Part shown: piece after piece, positions 15,945 through 23,772 of the stretch
Numbering within the stretch: the first letter of the stretch is position 1
Layout of the letters: each line of letters starts with the position of its first letter
Origin: a virus
Length of the DNA: 64,000 nucleotides
IMG/VR virus record: IMGVR_UViG_3300010399_000034
Span: 22,807-86,806 of that record
Strand: one strand, 5' to 3'
Translations under genes and position numbers: made by a program
Notes under the pieces: generated by a model
What the model saw: the letters and a program-made list of their open reading frames with translations, nothing else
What the model was told of the DNA's origin: nothing
The model's database searches: none

Positions 15945-15968
15945 CGATCCGCGAGCGTTCGCGGATCG
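15945..15968 (-). promoter_or_regulatory. Perfect 10-bp hairpin
   Basis: CGATCCGCGA, loop GCGT, TCGCGGATCG in the short spacer between two genes, just before a ribosome site. No T tract follows, so this is not a clear terminator; it may stabilise or regulate the downstream message. Confidence 0.5.
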
Positions 15969-15982
15969 GAGCAGGCTGCGAT

Positions 15983-16567
15983 CTACTTCAGAAGATGCAG
16001 GAGCGCGCCGATCTTCTCGGCACGCTCACGCGCCTGCGCTGCGCGCTTGCTCGCGTTGCCGTTGGCGTATTCGGACAGGTGGCGCAGGATGTGCCCGACG
16101 ATCGGGTTGATCTCGTATTCGCTTGCGACTTCCTGGATCGTGAGCTCACGCTCGGACGACTCCCACGCGGAGATCGATCCTTGCCAGCGCGACCACGATC
16201 CCGTGTATTCGAGCTCTACGAAACTGCCGTCATCGCGAATGAAGAGATCGGTACCCTCGTACGCCCCGCTGTTGGAACGCGGATTGTCCTCGATCGCGCC
16301 GGGCCATTTGTCCGAGACGCACATGCCACGCCACGCGGCACGCTTGCTGCTCTCGCGTTGCGAGTCCGTCGCTAGGCCCGTGCAGCGATATTCGATCTTC
16401 GGCCGACTACACAACGCCGGTAGCGCTCCGCCGAGCTTGGCGATGACCGCTTCGAGTAAGAGCGCATCCGCTTTGTTCTCTTCGGCGATCGCGCTCACGA
16501 GCGCGACGTGCTGCGCCTCGACCGTCTTTGCAAGCGTCTCGATCTGATTCAACGTTTCGGTTTCCAT
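15983..16567 (-). CDS. Hypothetical protein, 194 residues
   Basis: RBS GAGGAGG 5-6 bases before the ATG. N-terminal coiled coil (LNQIETLAKTVEAQHVALVS), a central part with KAAWRGMC-like segments and YEGTDLFIRDDG, and a Lys/Arg-rich helical C-terminus. It looks like a phage accessory protein of unknown function. Preceded by one copy of the structured RNA element. Confidence 0.55.
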   Translation of the reverse strand: METETLNQIETLAKTVEAQHVALVSAIAEENKADALLLEAVIAKLGGALPALCSRPKIEYRCTGLATDSQRESSKRAAWRGMCVSDKWPGAIEDNPRSNSGAYEGTDLFIRDDGSFVELEYTGSWSRWQGSISAWESSERELTIQEVASEYEINPIVGHILRHLSEYANGNASKRAAQARERAEKIGALLHLLK

Positions 16568-16614
16568 GGTGTCCTCCTCGAACGAATGCCGCGGCTCCTC
16601 ACCGTGGCAAGCGC

Positions 16615-16670
16615 TTGATCTGCGCTCGGACAGCGCTCTCGCGTGAGAGCACCTACCGGCCGAAGATCAA
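16615..16670 (-). ncRNA. Structured RNA element, copy A
   Basis: Read on the - strand: outer stem TTGATCT/AGATCAA, then GGCCGGTAG, an internal hairpin GCTCTC-acgc-GAGAGC, then GTCCGAGCG. The upstream gene's stop (TGA) is inside the outer stem. It belongs to a five-copy family with compensatory changes. Confidence 0.65.
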
Positions 16671-16915
16671 TCCTGTCGAGCGGCCTCCCGCCACTGGTAG
16701 CGCTGCGTTGCTTCGTTGACCTCGAGTGCCGCATTGATGAGCTCGCTCATCGTATAGGTCCGTTGAAACCGATACGGCAGCGCATCGTCGAGCCGTCGCT
16801 CGGCTTGATCCGTTTCGCCCCAACCACCCTCAGGGCAGCCTACGAAGCTTCCGAGAGCTCGACGGATGTTCGGGTTGTTGAGCGCTTGATTGAGCGTCTG
16901 TTTCTTCTCGGACAT
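16667..16915 (-). CDS. Hypothetical protein, 82 residues
   Basis: RBS AAAGGGGGAG before the ATG. Contains LNQALNNPNIRRALGSFVG and a C-terminal helix. No family recognised. Its stop lies in the RNA element A. Confidence 0.5.
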   Translation of the reverse strand: MSEKKQTLNQALNNPNIRRALGSFVGCPEGGWGETDQAERRLDDALPYRFQRTYTMSELINAALEVNEATQRYQWREAARQD

Positions 16916-16926
16916 CGCTCCCCCTT

Positions 16927-17310
16927 TCACTCGCACGCTTCGGTGCACTCCGGCGATTCCAAGATCGCGCGGACGTTGACACAGTTGTCGCCCTGCTCCG
17001 CGAGCTCGCGTGCGCAGAACGCCACCGCTTCCGCATTGCAGACTCCGGCGAACGGGCACGCGACATCGCACTCGTTCGCGACCATTTCGCATGCCTCGGC
17101 CGTGTCGATCGTCTCGGGGCCCGCGTCGAGCGCCTGCCCGGCGTCCGCGCCCGAGTCGCAGTCGTGAAGGCACGTGATCGGATGCCCGTCGATCGGTTCG
17201 AGTTGCCCGGCGTCGTTCACGAGCTCGGGGCCCGCATCCGTTTCGGCAGGAACGTGACACACGCCGCATCCGCCGAGCATGAGCACGCACGCAATCAAGA
17301 GTCGTCGCAT
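16927..17310 (-). CDS. Asp-Ala-Gly-rich lipoprotein
   Basis: 127 residues. Signal MRRLLIACVLMLGGC ends in an LGGC lipobox. The mature part has repeated DAG triplets (ETDAGPELVNDAG, GADAGQALDAGP) and about ten cysteines. DAG-rich lipoproteins are typical of Sandaracinus-like Myxococcota, which hints at the host. RBS GGGAGG precedes the ATG. Function unknown. Confidence 0.7.
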   Translation of the reverse strand: MRRLLIACVLMLGGCGVCHVPAETDAGPELVNDAGQLEPIDGHPITCLHDCDSGADAGQALDAGPETIDTAEACEMVANECDVACPFAGVCNAEAVAFCARELAEQGDNCVNVRAILESPECTEACE

Positions 17311-17416
17311 TTGGAAACCTCCCATGGAGCGCCCGGGGGCTCGAACCCCGGACACAGGACTCAGCATGCGATCTTCGCCGCAGCAGCCTGCATGCACCAA
17401 CGTGCGCCCCGAAGAA

Positions 17417-17845
17417 TCAGCCTAGCCATTCATGCTTGAGGCTATACCCTCGCGCGTAGCACTCCGGCGTAGGCTTGTTGGCAGCCTTGAAGCTCCCGGA
17501 CGTGGTCCGCTCCTCTCCACCGCCTTTCGATTCCGGATGAAGCGTCAGGCTCAGCTCGTGAACGAGCGCAAAGCCCATATCCATGCCGCACCCACTGATG
17601 CCCACAGCTTCGCGTCGTTCGTCGAATCGATATCCGAGCGCCTTAGCTACGTTGTAGCTGAGCCACAAATGATCGATGCGGCCCTCATCTCCACACTTGA
17701 ACACGTAGAGATCGATCGCGCGGTACATGCCCGAGCGAGCGACGTGCCGAAGGACGCACGTCACGACGGATCCGGGCGGAAGAATCTCCCGCAAGCGCTC
17801 GATCGCCTCTTGCCGCTCCGCTTCTTTCTCTTTCTTGCTCGCCAC
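17417..17845 (-). CDS. Conserved phage protein (YSLKHEWL type)
   Basis: 142 residues. GTG chosen 8 bases after GAAAGGGTGG; a GTG three codons earlier is possible. The blocks VVTCVLRHVARSGMYRAIDL, LWLSYNVAKALGY, CGMDMGFALVHELS and GYSLKHEWL match a widespread protein family in phages of unknown function. Preceded by RNA element B. Confidence 0.75.
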   Translation of the reverse strand: MASKKEKEAERQEAIERLREILPPGSVVTCVLRHVARSGMYRAIDLYVFKCGDEGRIDHLWLSYNVAKALGYRFDERREAVGISGCGMDMGFALVHELSLTLHPESKGGGEERTTSGSFKAANKPTPECYARGYSLKHEWLG

Positions 17846-17864
17846 GATTTCCACCCTTTCAGCG

Positions 17865-17923
17865 TTGAATCCCGCTCGGAGTCCGCGTGTCAGCTAGACG
17901 CGCGGCTACCGGCCGCTATTCAA
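17865..17923 (-). ncRNA. Structured RNA element, copy B
   Basis: Outer stem TTGAAT/ATTCAA, GGCCGGTAG, hairpin CCGCGCGTC/ACACGCGG, then CTCCGAGCG. Just after the stop of the upstream gene and 19 bases before the next start. Confidence 0.65.
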
Positions 17924-17925
17924 TG

Positions 17926-18339
17926 CTACCCCTGCGCTGCTTCGATTTCTTCCCATGAATCAGGGTCCACGTAGGTGTCCACGAGGTACTCTTCTGCTTC
18001 CGCGTTCGTCTCGAACGGGCCCGCCCATTCGGTGCAGTCCATGTAACCGGAAGCGCTCAGCCGAGCGAAATAGCCGTGGACGTATTCCGCATCGGCAAGG
18101 CCCTCGACCCCGTTCGGATGATCGAGTTCATCCGGCGTCCCTTCGCAGTAGTCTTGCACCGCATCGATCGTCGGATAGCCGTGCTCTTGCGCCTTTTCGT
18201 CACCGATCAGATCGGCGGGGACCGTGTACGTTTCGCCACCATTGCAGCTCACAGCCCATGCGCCCATGAGCTCGATCTCGGGGGACATGAACTGCGCTTC
18301 CAAGTGCGCCATGCCCTTCGCTCGTTCGTTGTTGTCCAT
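17926..18339 (-). CDS. Hypothetical acidic protein, 137 residues
   Basis: RBS GAAGGGAG before the ATG. Acidic, with CNGGETYTVPADLIGDEKA and AEEYLVDTYVDPDSWEEIEA. No family recognised. RNA elements precede and follow it. Confidence 0.5.
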   Translation of the reverse strand: MDNNERAKGMAHLEAQFMSPEIELMGAWAVSCNGGETYTVPADLIGDEKAQEHGYPTIDAVQDYCEGTPDELDHPNGVEGLADAEYVHGYFARLSASGYMDCTEWAGPFETNAEAEEYLVDTYVDPDSWEEIEAAQG

Positions 18340-18355
18340 CGTGTTCTCCCTTCGG

Positions 18356-18410
18356 TTGAATCCGCTCGGACGAACGCGAGCCGAGCTCGCGTCCTACCGG
18401 CCGGGTTCAA
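18356..18410 (-). ncRNA. Structured RNA element, copy C
   Basis: Outer stem TTGAACC/GATTCAA (one internal mismatch), GGCCGGTAG, hairpin ACGCGAG-CTCGG-CTCGCGT, CGTCCGAGCG. Contains the TGA of the upstream gene in the outer stem; 16 bases before the next ATG. Confidence 0.65.
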
Positions 18411-19180
18411 GCTTCGCAAACCTCCCACGCGCGTTTCGCAGGATCGGTCGGAGGCCTGTAGTGTCCCCCAGCGCAAAGCAGCCCGCAGCGCTTACAGGTC
18501 CGGCGTGGCGACGTCCAGCGGCGCGCTACCGCCCAATAGGGCTCGACCAACGGATCATCGTCGAGCGCGCTCCATCCGTGGTACGACGCGGCCAGTTCGT
18601 ACAGATAACAGACATCGCGCGGGAGTCCGCTCAGGGCCGCTTCGAAGATCTCCCACGGATCTTGATCCGTGTAACGCGCGATGCTCTCCCATTCGCACCA
18701 GTCGAGCGCGCTCCGAATGTCCTCGGGAGTTGCGCCTACGGGAACCCTGTAGACTTCGAGCCCCGTCTTTCGATACGCGCGCTGCTCCTCACGCGTGCCG
18801 TATTCGTCGCCGTCCGTTTCGGCGCCTTCGATCCCGGGCGTGTATTCGAGCATGAGCTCGCACCCGTAGCGCGAGCGGACCTTGACCAGCGCTCCGCCCC
18901 CGTGATCCTCGGGCGAGGTATCACCGATCCGCTCGATCACGGTCCGGCGTACACCGCGAGGCTTGCGCTCGTGCATGCCGACGAGGGAGGCGCGAAGCTC
19001 GCGCGCACGTACATCGCCACTCTCCGGGCGCCCTGCGACGTAGTCCGCGGGATCGCCCTTCGGCTCGTATCCGCCCGCTGCGCGCCACGCTGCGTAATCG
19101 CGCAGAGCCGCTCGCGCTTCGCTGTACTCACCACGAACGAACGCGCGTTGCGCGCGTTGTAGACATGCTTCCGGATCCAT
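18407..19180 (-). CDS. Hypothetical protein, 257 residues, C-terminal zinc pair
   Basis: RBS AAGGGAGGGG before the ATG. N-terminus has a helical repeat-like segment (CLQRAQRAFVRGEYSEARAA), the middle is acidic, and the C-terminus has CKRCGLLCAGG. Function unknown. Its stop is in RNA element C and its start is preceded by element D. Confidence 0.5.
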   Translation of the reverse strand: MDPEACLQRAQRAFVRGEYSEARAALRDYAAWRAAGGYEPKGDPADYVAGRPESGDVRARELRASLVGMHERKPRGVRRTVIERIGDTSPEDHGGGALVKVRSRYGCELMLEYTPGIEGAETDGDEYGTREEQRAYRKTGLEVYRVPVGATPEDIRSALDWCEWESIARYTDQDPWEIFEAALSGLPRDVCYLYELAASYHGWSALDDDPLVEPYWAVARRWTSPRRTCKRCGLLCAGGHYRPPTDPAKRAWEVCEA

Positions 19181-19199
19181 GATCAACCCCTCCCTTCTT

Positions 19200-19254
19200 T
19201 GATCTGCGCTCGCACGGTGCGCTCGGATGGAGCGCACCTAGCGGCCGTAGATCA
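19200..19254 (-). ncRNA. Structured RNA element, copy D
   Basis: Outer stem TGATCT/AGATCA, GGCCGCTAG, hairpin GGTGCGCTC/GAGCGCACC, then GTGCGAGCG. In this copy the variable base is C in GGCCGCTAG and G in TGCGAGCG, the reverse of copies A-C. Includes the TGA of the upstream gene. Confidence 0.65.
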
Positions 19255-19434
19255 CTCAAGATCGAAAGCGATCAACTCAGCCATCATGCCGGGGCGCTCC
19301 GCGTTCAGTACGCGGAATGCGGCCGCTTCGTTGACCGCATACGCGCTGAACGTCTCGCCGTCCGCGCACTTGTAGTAGTAGCGCGATCCGCCACCGGCCT
19401 GCCGTGCGCGTTCCTCCTGAGTCTGCCGCTCCAT
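19252..19434 (-). CDS. 60-residue small protein
   Basis: RBS AGAGGGGA before the ATG. MERQTQEERARQAGGGSRYY, then YKCADGETFSAYAVNEAAAF and a hydrophobic end. First gene of the leftward operon, next to the divergent control region. Function unknown. Confidence 0.5.
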   Translation of the reverse strand: MERQTQEERARQAGGGSRYYYKCADGETFSAYAVNEAAAFRVLNAERPGMMAELIAFDLE

Positions 19435-19707
19435 CCGATCCCCTCTTTCCGGCCGGCTTCCGCCGCGCTCGAATCCTAGTATTGCATGCGGCGGGCCAAG
19501 TCAGCTAGGCACCCTTGCTAGCTGACAAAAGGCCCTGTCGGACTATAGTCCGACAACGCGATCGGCCTCGAGCTCGCACCCACACCTACATGTAGCCCTG
19601 TGAAGAAAAAGGCCCTCAAACCGTGCCGATCCGGCCCAGACTACATGTAGGTGTGAGCCGGCTCGGCGCGATCCAAGCTGGCACGGCGCTAGCATTGTAA
19701 GGGTTCC
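19435..19707. promoter_or_regulatory. Divergent control region with inverted repeats
   Basis: It separates a leftward and a rightward operon. It contains GTCAGCTAG/CTAGCTGAC (19500-19508 and 19518-19526), the perfect 18-bp palindrome GTCGGACTATAGTCCGAC (19537-19554) and a 15-bp inverted repeat CACACCTACATGTAG (19581-19595, 19641-19655) with partial extension outwards. These are likely regulator sites; a GCATTGTAAGGG element sits just before the right-hand start. No gene is visible. Confidence 0.7.
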
Positions 19708-19971
19708 ATGGAAGGCGGAACGGCGAGTAGGACGGTGTGGATCGAGCGGAGCAAGGTCTACCCCGCTCCCGGCTCGAACCCGCGCTATCAATGGCGCTGG
19801 ATCTACCGCCTCCGTTGCGAGGGTTTCACCGGCCCGACCTGGACTATGCCGGACGGCCGCTCGGGTGCAGTGTCCTTCGAAGGGCAGACCCTCAGCACCA
19901 TCCGCCAAACGGCGGCGAAGATCGCTCGCGAGCACGGCGCGGCCGTCCGCGAAGCATGGAAGGAAGGCTGA
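19708..19971 (+). CDS. Hypothetical protein, 87 residues
   Basis: First gene rightward from the control region; RBS TAAGGG before ATG. Pattern VWIERSKVYPAPG, WRWIYRLRC, then a helix with IRQTAAKIAREHGAAV. Probably a small beta-alpha domain. Function unknown. Confidence 0.5.
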   Translation: MEGGTASRTVWIERSKVYPAPGSNPRYQWRWIYRLRCEGFTGPTWTMPDGRSGAVSFEGQTLSTIRQTAAKIAREHGAAVREAWKEG

Positions 19972-19973
19972 TC

Positions 19974-20624
19974 ATGAAGCGCTACAGCGAATGGTCCCCG
20001 AGTCCGCACGACACCAAGGGGCTCAATCTGCCGGACCGGCAGGACTGGATCGTGGTCCCCACGATTCGCGCGCGCGACTCGGGCCCGCTGGACGAGTCCA
20101 ACTTCGCTGTGGCTCTCGCGACGCTCGGCGGCGAGAACGCCGGAGAAGACGAGAACGGCGAGAACGGCATGATCGAGACGCACTCGTTCAATCACTGGGC
20201 GTGCGGATGGTTCGAGATCATCCTGGCTCACCCTTCGCGCGAGCTCGAAGTACAGGCGATCGCCGATCGGCTCGAAAACTATCCGATCTTGGACGAGAAC
20301 GACCTGTCGGAGCGTGAGCTCGAAGCAGAAGGGGAGGGATGGGAGAGCTACGCCCGGCGCGACGTCACGCGCAAGCTAGTCGAGGATTTCGGCCTCAGCG
20401 ATGCGGCGGAAGCCTTGCTCGACGAATCGGGCGAGACGATCTACGCGGCGTTGATCTGCGGGCACCACTACTCGGAAGGGATCAAGACTCAGATCCAGGT
20501 CGAGCACGACGACGAAGGGCCTCGCTTCGATACGGATCAACTCGATCCGATGACGCGCGAGGAAATGGCGTTGCTTCTTCGGCTCTGCCGCAAAGAGAAG
20601 CGCGCCGCGATGGCCAAAGTCTGA
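19974..20624 (+). CDS. Hypothetical protein, 216 residues
   Basis: RBS GGAAGG before the ATG. Contains HSFNHWACGWFEIIL and DRLENYPILDENDLSERELE, common in phage proteins of unknown function, and a helical basic C-terminus. It ends at an E-type hairpin. Confidence 0.55.
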   Translation: MKRYSEWSPSPHDTKGLNLPDRQDWIVVPTIRARDSGPLDESNFAVALATLGGENAGEDENGENGMIETHSFNHWACGWFEIILAHPSRELEVQAIADRLENYPILDENDLSERELEAEGEGWESYARRDVTRKLVEDFGLSDAAEALLDESGETIYAALICGHHYSEGIKTQIQVEHDDEGPRFDTDQLDPMTREEMALLLRLCRKEKRAAMAKV

Positions 20625-20625
20625 T

Positions 20626-20681
20626 CTTCGCGTTCGCTCCGGCGCACGAGTCCTACTCGTGCTCCGCGTGAGACTGCGAAG
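20626..20681 (+). other. Intergenic hairpin, possible divergent RNA element
   Basis: Outer CTTCGC (20626-20631) and GCGAAG (20676-20681), inner perfect 8-bp GCACGAGT-cct-ACTCGTGC (20644-20662). It sits right after a stop codon and before the GAAGGGAAGGG ribosome site, like elements A-F, but lacks the conserved GGCCGSTAG and CGAGCG segments. Confidence 0.5.
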
Positions 20682-20700
20682 TCTGAAGGGAAGGGTTTCA

Positions 20701-21126
20701 ATGCGTGGGATCAAGGTTCCGAGCGCGGCGCGGCTCTGCACGGCGTTCCCGCAGCTCGAACGTGAGCAAGCTTTGTTGATCCGGAAGCTCGCGCACGTGC
20801 GCGATGAACCGGAACGGCTCGGCGCATTGCTCGAAAAGGAGTGTCCGGAAACGGACGCGTATCGGCGCCGCTGCTACAACGATCCGCTCGATTCACGGAT
20901 GTGGCGCACTACGCTGGTGCTCCATGCGATCGATCTGATCCTCGGAACGTCCGGCGTAGAAGTCTTGGGCGAGCCCGAAGATTTCAGATCGGCGCCTCCG
21001 TACGAATACTGCAATACCGGCGATTCGTACGGCACGACGTTGGTCTACCACCGCGACGCGGACGCGATCCGGATCGGAAGCTGGGCTGACATCGCAGAAC
21101 GGATGCCCGAGAAAGGCGAGGGTTGA
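20701..21126 (+). CDS. Hypothetical protein, 141 residues
   Basis: RBS GAAGGGAAGGG before the ATG. Helical N-terminal half (LEREQALLIRKLAHV) and a tyrosine-rich C-terminal half. No family recognised. Confidence 0.5.
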   Translation: MRGIKVPSAARLCTAFPQLEREQALLIRKLAHVRDEPERLGALLEKECPETDAYRRRCYNDPLDSRMWRTTLVLHAIDLILGTSGVEVLGEPEDFRSAPPYEYCNTGDSYGTTLVYHRDADAIRIGSWADIAERMPEKGEG

Positions 21127-21128
21127 TC

Positions 21129-21431
21129 ATGGACTGGAAACAACGACACACCGAAGCTATGCGCGCTCCGCGTGGACGCGAGCTCGCGATCGTCCGCATG
21201 CTGCAAGCGTGGGAGCTGTACCGCGAGCAGCACCGACAAGCCTACGAATCCGGGATCGGAGATGACGGCGTGCTCGGGCCCGAATGGGCGGCAATCGGTT
21301 TCGCGATCCGCGGACTCCTGAACGGAGATTGCGGACGCTTGGACTGCGGCACGATCGACGGCGGGATCTGCGACGCGCTTACCGCCGAGGGCTTCGATCC
21401 GTACATCGAGGGCGAACGTCTACCGCGTTGA
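21129..21431 (+). CDS. Hypothetical protein, 100 residues
   Basis: Starts 3 bases after the previous stop. Contains LQAWELYREQHRQAYESG and a Cys-Gly-rich C-terminal region. Its TGA is inside the RNA element F. Confidence 0.5.
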   Translation: MDWKQRHTEAMRAPRGRELAIVRMLQAWELYREQHRQAYESGIGDDGVLGPEWAAIGFAIRGLLNGDCGRLDCGTIDGGICDALTAEGFDPYIEGERLPR

Positions 21432-21483
21432 ATCTGGCCGCTAGGCGCTGAGTCATGCTCGGCGCCGTGCGAGCGGAGTCAAC
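21427..21483 (+). ncRNA. Structured RNA element, copy F
   Basis: Same fold on the + strand: outer stem GTTGAatCT/AGTCAAC, GGCCGCTAG, hairpin GCGC-GAG/CTC-GCGC, GTGCGAGCG. This + strand copy has the C/G pair state of copy D. Starts at the upstream stop and ends 18 bases before the next ATG. Confidence 0.6.
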
Positions 21484-21501
21484 AACAGAAGGGAAGGGTG
21501 C

Positions 21502-21939
21502 ATGAACGAGCGAGATCTCCCGCGCACGCCGCGCAAGCGGCCGCGCCGAACGGTCGAGAAGAAGCTGCGCGAGCTTCGCGCGGACGAGGTTACGTTCACG
21601 CTCGAGATCGAGCCGGAATGCGAGCCGTATGTCGGGAACTGCTCGGCGATCGATCCCGAGACGGATCGCGAGCAAGAGGACTGGATCCGGCGCGAGCTCG
21701 ACGCCGGCAACGTCGCCGCATGGTGCTCGGTTGTCGTGCGAGCCACATGGGAAACGCCTACCGGCCGCACGATCGTCGGGATCGCTTCCCTTGGCGCGTG
21801 CTCCTACCGCAGCGTCATGGAGATCCGCCGCGAGCTGTATCCAGAGATGTGCGAGAACGCTCTCGACGATCTCAATCGCTCGATCGGAGCAATCTTCGAT
21901 TCCGCGGATGCGCTCCGCAACGCGTTGAAAGAGGTCTAG
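21502..21939 (+). CDS. Conserved phage protein, 145 residues
   Basis: RBS GAAGGGAAGGG before the ATG. Contains EDWIRRELDAGNVAAWCSV, TIVGIASLGACSY and a MEIRRELYPEMCENALDDL block, familiar from phage accessory proteins. Function unknown. Confidence 0.6.
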   Translation: MNERDLPRTPRKRPRRTVEKKLRELRADEVTFTLEIEPECEPYVGNCSAIDPETDREQEDWIRRELDAGNVAAWCSVVVRATWETPTGRTIVGIASLGACSYRSVMEIRRELYPEMCENALDDLNRSIGAIFDSADALRNALKEV

Positions 21940-21941
21940 CC

Positions 21942-22217
21942 GTGCACCTTACAATCTACGCGCGCAAATCCGAGAACGAGCGGCCGAAGGACCGGCCGAT
22001 CCACGTCCGGAAGCACGGCGCGTTCGCGACGTCTGCGGGCGGAGGGCCGTCGTACCCGGCGACCGTATCGCTCCGCTTCGAGCTCGAAGAAGAAGCGAAA
22101 TGGGGCCATCCCGTCGTCTGGATCAGTAACATGTCCGCGGATGAAGCGGCCGAGCTCGGGAGCATGCTGCTCAACGCAGCCGATCGCGCTCGCGCGCTCG
22201 CACGAGGGGAGAAGTAG
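21942..22217 (+). CDS. Hypothetical protein, 91 residues
   Basis: GTG start with an AAAGAGG site upstream. MHLTIYARKSENERP and a C-terminal helix with ELGSMLLNAADRARAL. No domain recognised. Confidence 0.5.
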   Translation: MHLTIYARKSENERPKDRPIHVRKHGAFATSAGGGPSYPATVSLRFELEEEAKWGHPVVWISNMSADEAAELGSMLLNAADRARALARGEK

Positions 22218-22219
22218 CC

Positions 22220-22612
22220 ATGGATCGCAACGCTGCTGATTACGATCGATACCACGGGCCGGACGCGCGGGAGAAGCCCGCTACGATCAAGGTCGAGATC
22301 GAGATCGACGAATCAGAGGTCATGGCGTGCATCGAGTCCGCGCTCGGGAGTCACACCTACGGGATCGGCTACTGGGGCGAAGTGAAGTACGGAGAACACG
22401 CGACGTGCGTCCGCGAGCGCGAAGACGAGGAGGATCCCGAAGTGCCGGGACCCTGGCGCGCACTCGACGATGCTGCGATCAAGCGTGGTCTCGCCGTGCT
22501 CGCGAGGATTCAACCCAAGCTCTTCGGACGATTGCTCGCCGGACAGGGCGATGGACCGCTCGGCGATCTCTTGATCCAGTGCGCGCTATTCGGAGAGGAG
22601 CGTTACGGATGA
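22220..22612 (+). CDS. Conserved phage protein, 130 residues
   Basis: Starts 2 bases after the previous stop. EIEIDESEVMACIESALGSH, YGIGYWGEVKY and LLAGQGDGPLGDLLIQCALF follow a pattern seen in phage proteins that have no known function. Confidence 0.6.
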   Translation: MDRNAADYDRYHGPDAREKPATIKVEIEIDESEVMACIESALGSHTYGIGYWGEVKYGEHATCVREREDEEDPEVPGPWRALDDAAIKRGLAVLARIQPKLFGRLLAGQGDGPLGDLLIQCALFGEERYG

Positions 22613-22839
22613 GCCGGAAGATCGTTCACACGATGAGCGACGGAACGAGGATCGAGCTCGAACGCGAGGCGTACGTCTCCGTCATTGCAACAGACGCGCG
22701 CAGCGCGCTCGCGTTCTTCGGATTCCGCCCTGGCGAAGCGTGGGCGGTCGACGCCGGCCCGCCGGCCGATCCGCACCGCTGGAAGCCGAACGCGCGCCGC
22801 TGGCACGTGTACCGCAACAAGGGGGACATGCCGTCATGA
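22609..22839 (+). CDS. Hypothetical protein, 76 residues
   Basis: ATGA-coupled to the previous gene. MSRKIVHTMSDGTRIELERE suggests a small beta-rich fold; ends in a basic stretch. Confidence 0.5.
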   Translation: MSRKIVHTMSDGTRIELEREAYVSVIATDARSALAFFGFRPGEAWAVDAGPPADPHRWKPNARRWHVYRNKGDMPS

Positions 22840-23045
22840 ACACGCTCCCGCCGCGCCGAGCTACGTTCGGACGCTGCCACGCGTGCAAGGTGATCTGGCG
22901 CTGGCCGAGTCACAAATACGCCCGTGTGCGCGATGCGCACTGCCCGCGATGCGGCACCAAGCTCGCACGGACTGCCGAAGCGCTCGTGAAGCGCATTCCC
23001 GTTGTCGATGGAACGCCAACCTTTCGCCGGAGCATGCTCGGATGA
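22836..23045 (+). CDS. Small zinc-ribbon protein
   Basis: 69 residues, ATGA-coupled. CHACKV and CPRCGT form a zinc ribbon. Basic overall. Function unknown. Confidence 0.55.
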   Translation: MNTLPPRRATFGRCHACKVIWRWPSHKYARVRDAHCPRCGTKLARTAEALVKRIPVVDGTPTFRRSMLG

Positions 23046-23290
23046 AAGACGAAGATCGCAGACCGCTCGCGCAGATCGCGCGTAGCATCGAGCTCCGCCG
23101 CGCCGAGATCCTCTTTCCCGGAGGTGGAGCCGGGCCCGAAGGCGATGCGTCACGAGACGCATCGGAGTGTCCGCTCGCCGAGCAGCACTATCTGCTCGCG
23201 CTGAGCGCGCTCGAACAAGCCGAACGCCATTTCCTCCTTGCTGCGACGTTCGCCACACGCGCGATCGCGGAGAAGCAGGGCCGTCGATGA
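23042..23290 (+). CDS. Small helical protein
   Basis: 82 residues, ATGA-coupled. The C-terminal part AEQHYLLALSALEQAERHF is an amphipathic helical segment seen in many small phage proteins. Function unknown. Confidence 0.55.
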   Translation: MKDEDRRPLAQIARSIELRRAEILFPGGGAGPEGDASRDASECPLAEQHYLLALSALEQAERHFLLAATFATRAIAEKQGRR

Positions 23291-23496
23291 AGGTGACTGC
23301 TGAAGGCATCGAGCTGACCGGCGATGAAGTCGCTACCGCGATCGACGCCTATCTCGTGGCGCACAACGTTCACGTGAGCGGGCCGCGCACGATCCGCGTC
23401 AATGGCGAGCTGTGCAAGACCGGGCTCGTCTACGTAGACCCATCGGGGTTCGTCAACTACGACGGAGAGATCTTCCGGACCATGAGGCAACGATGA
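23287..23496 (+). CDS. Small conserved phage protein
   Basis: 69 residues, ATGA-coupled. AYLVAHNVHVSGPRTIRVNG and VYVDPSGFVNYDG resemble a small family common in phage accessory regions. Function unknown. Confidence 0.55.
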   Translation: MKVTAEGIELTGDEVATAIDAYLVAHNVHVSGPRTIRVNGELCKTGLVYVDPSGFVNYDGEIFRTMRQR

Positions 23497-23741
23497 CAAT
23501 CTGGCTTGCATGGGACCACGAGCACCACGTCGGGCGCGGTGGAGTCCTCGAGATCTTCGCCTCGCGCGAAGCGGCGCTGCGCTTCCTTCAGGAGCGCGTT
23601 GCCGTCCTCGTGGACTCGTGCGGCTTCGAGCTCGAATACGCGCGAAGCGAATGGCGCCTCGCTGAAGCGGAGCTTCAGTCGTCGGGACGATACGTCTTTC
23701 CGAGCGCCGTCATGCCTGGAGCATGGGCCTCGTCCGGTTGA
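23493..23741 (+). CDS. Hypothetical protein, 82 residues
   Basis: ATGA-coupled. LEIFASREAALRFLQERVAV suggests an alpha-beta fold. No family recognised. Confidence 0.5.
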   Translation: MTIWLAWDHEHHVGRGGVLEIFASREAALRFLQERVAVLVDSCGFELEYARSEWRLAEAELQSSGRYVFPSAVMPGAWASSG

Positions 23742-23772
23742 GCACCACGCACCCACGTTGTACGCTCGAGGC

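Noticed and set aside
17334-17356. tRNA T-arm-like hairpin (CCGGGG-TTCGAGC-CCCCGG on the - strand)
   Set aside because: No acceptor or D-arm fits within a normal tRNA length; a partial acceptor match needs a 6-bp T stem. It might be an attachment-site remnant, but nothing proves it.
20626-20681. Sixth copy of the structured RNA element
   Set aside because: It has the same position and a similar stem layout but lacks the conserved GGCCGSTAG and CGAGCG segments; listed only as a hairpin.
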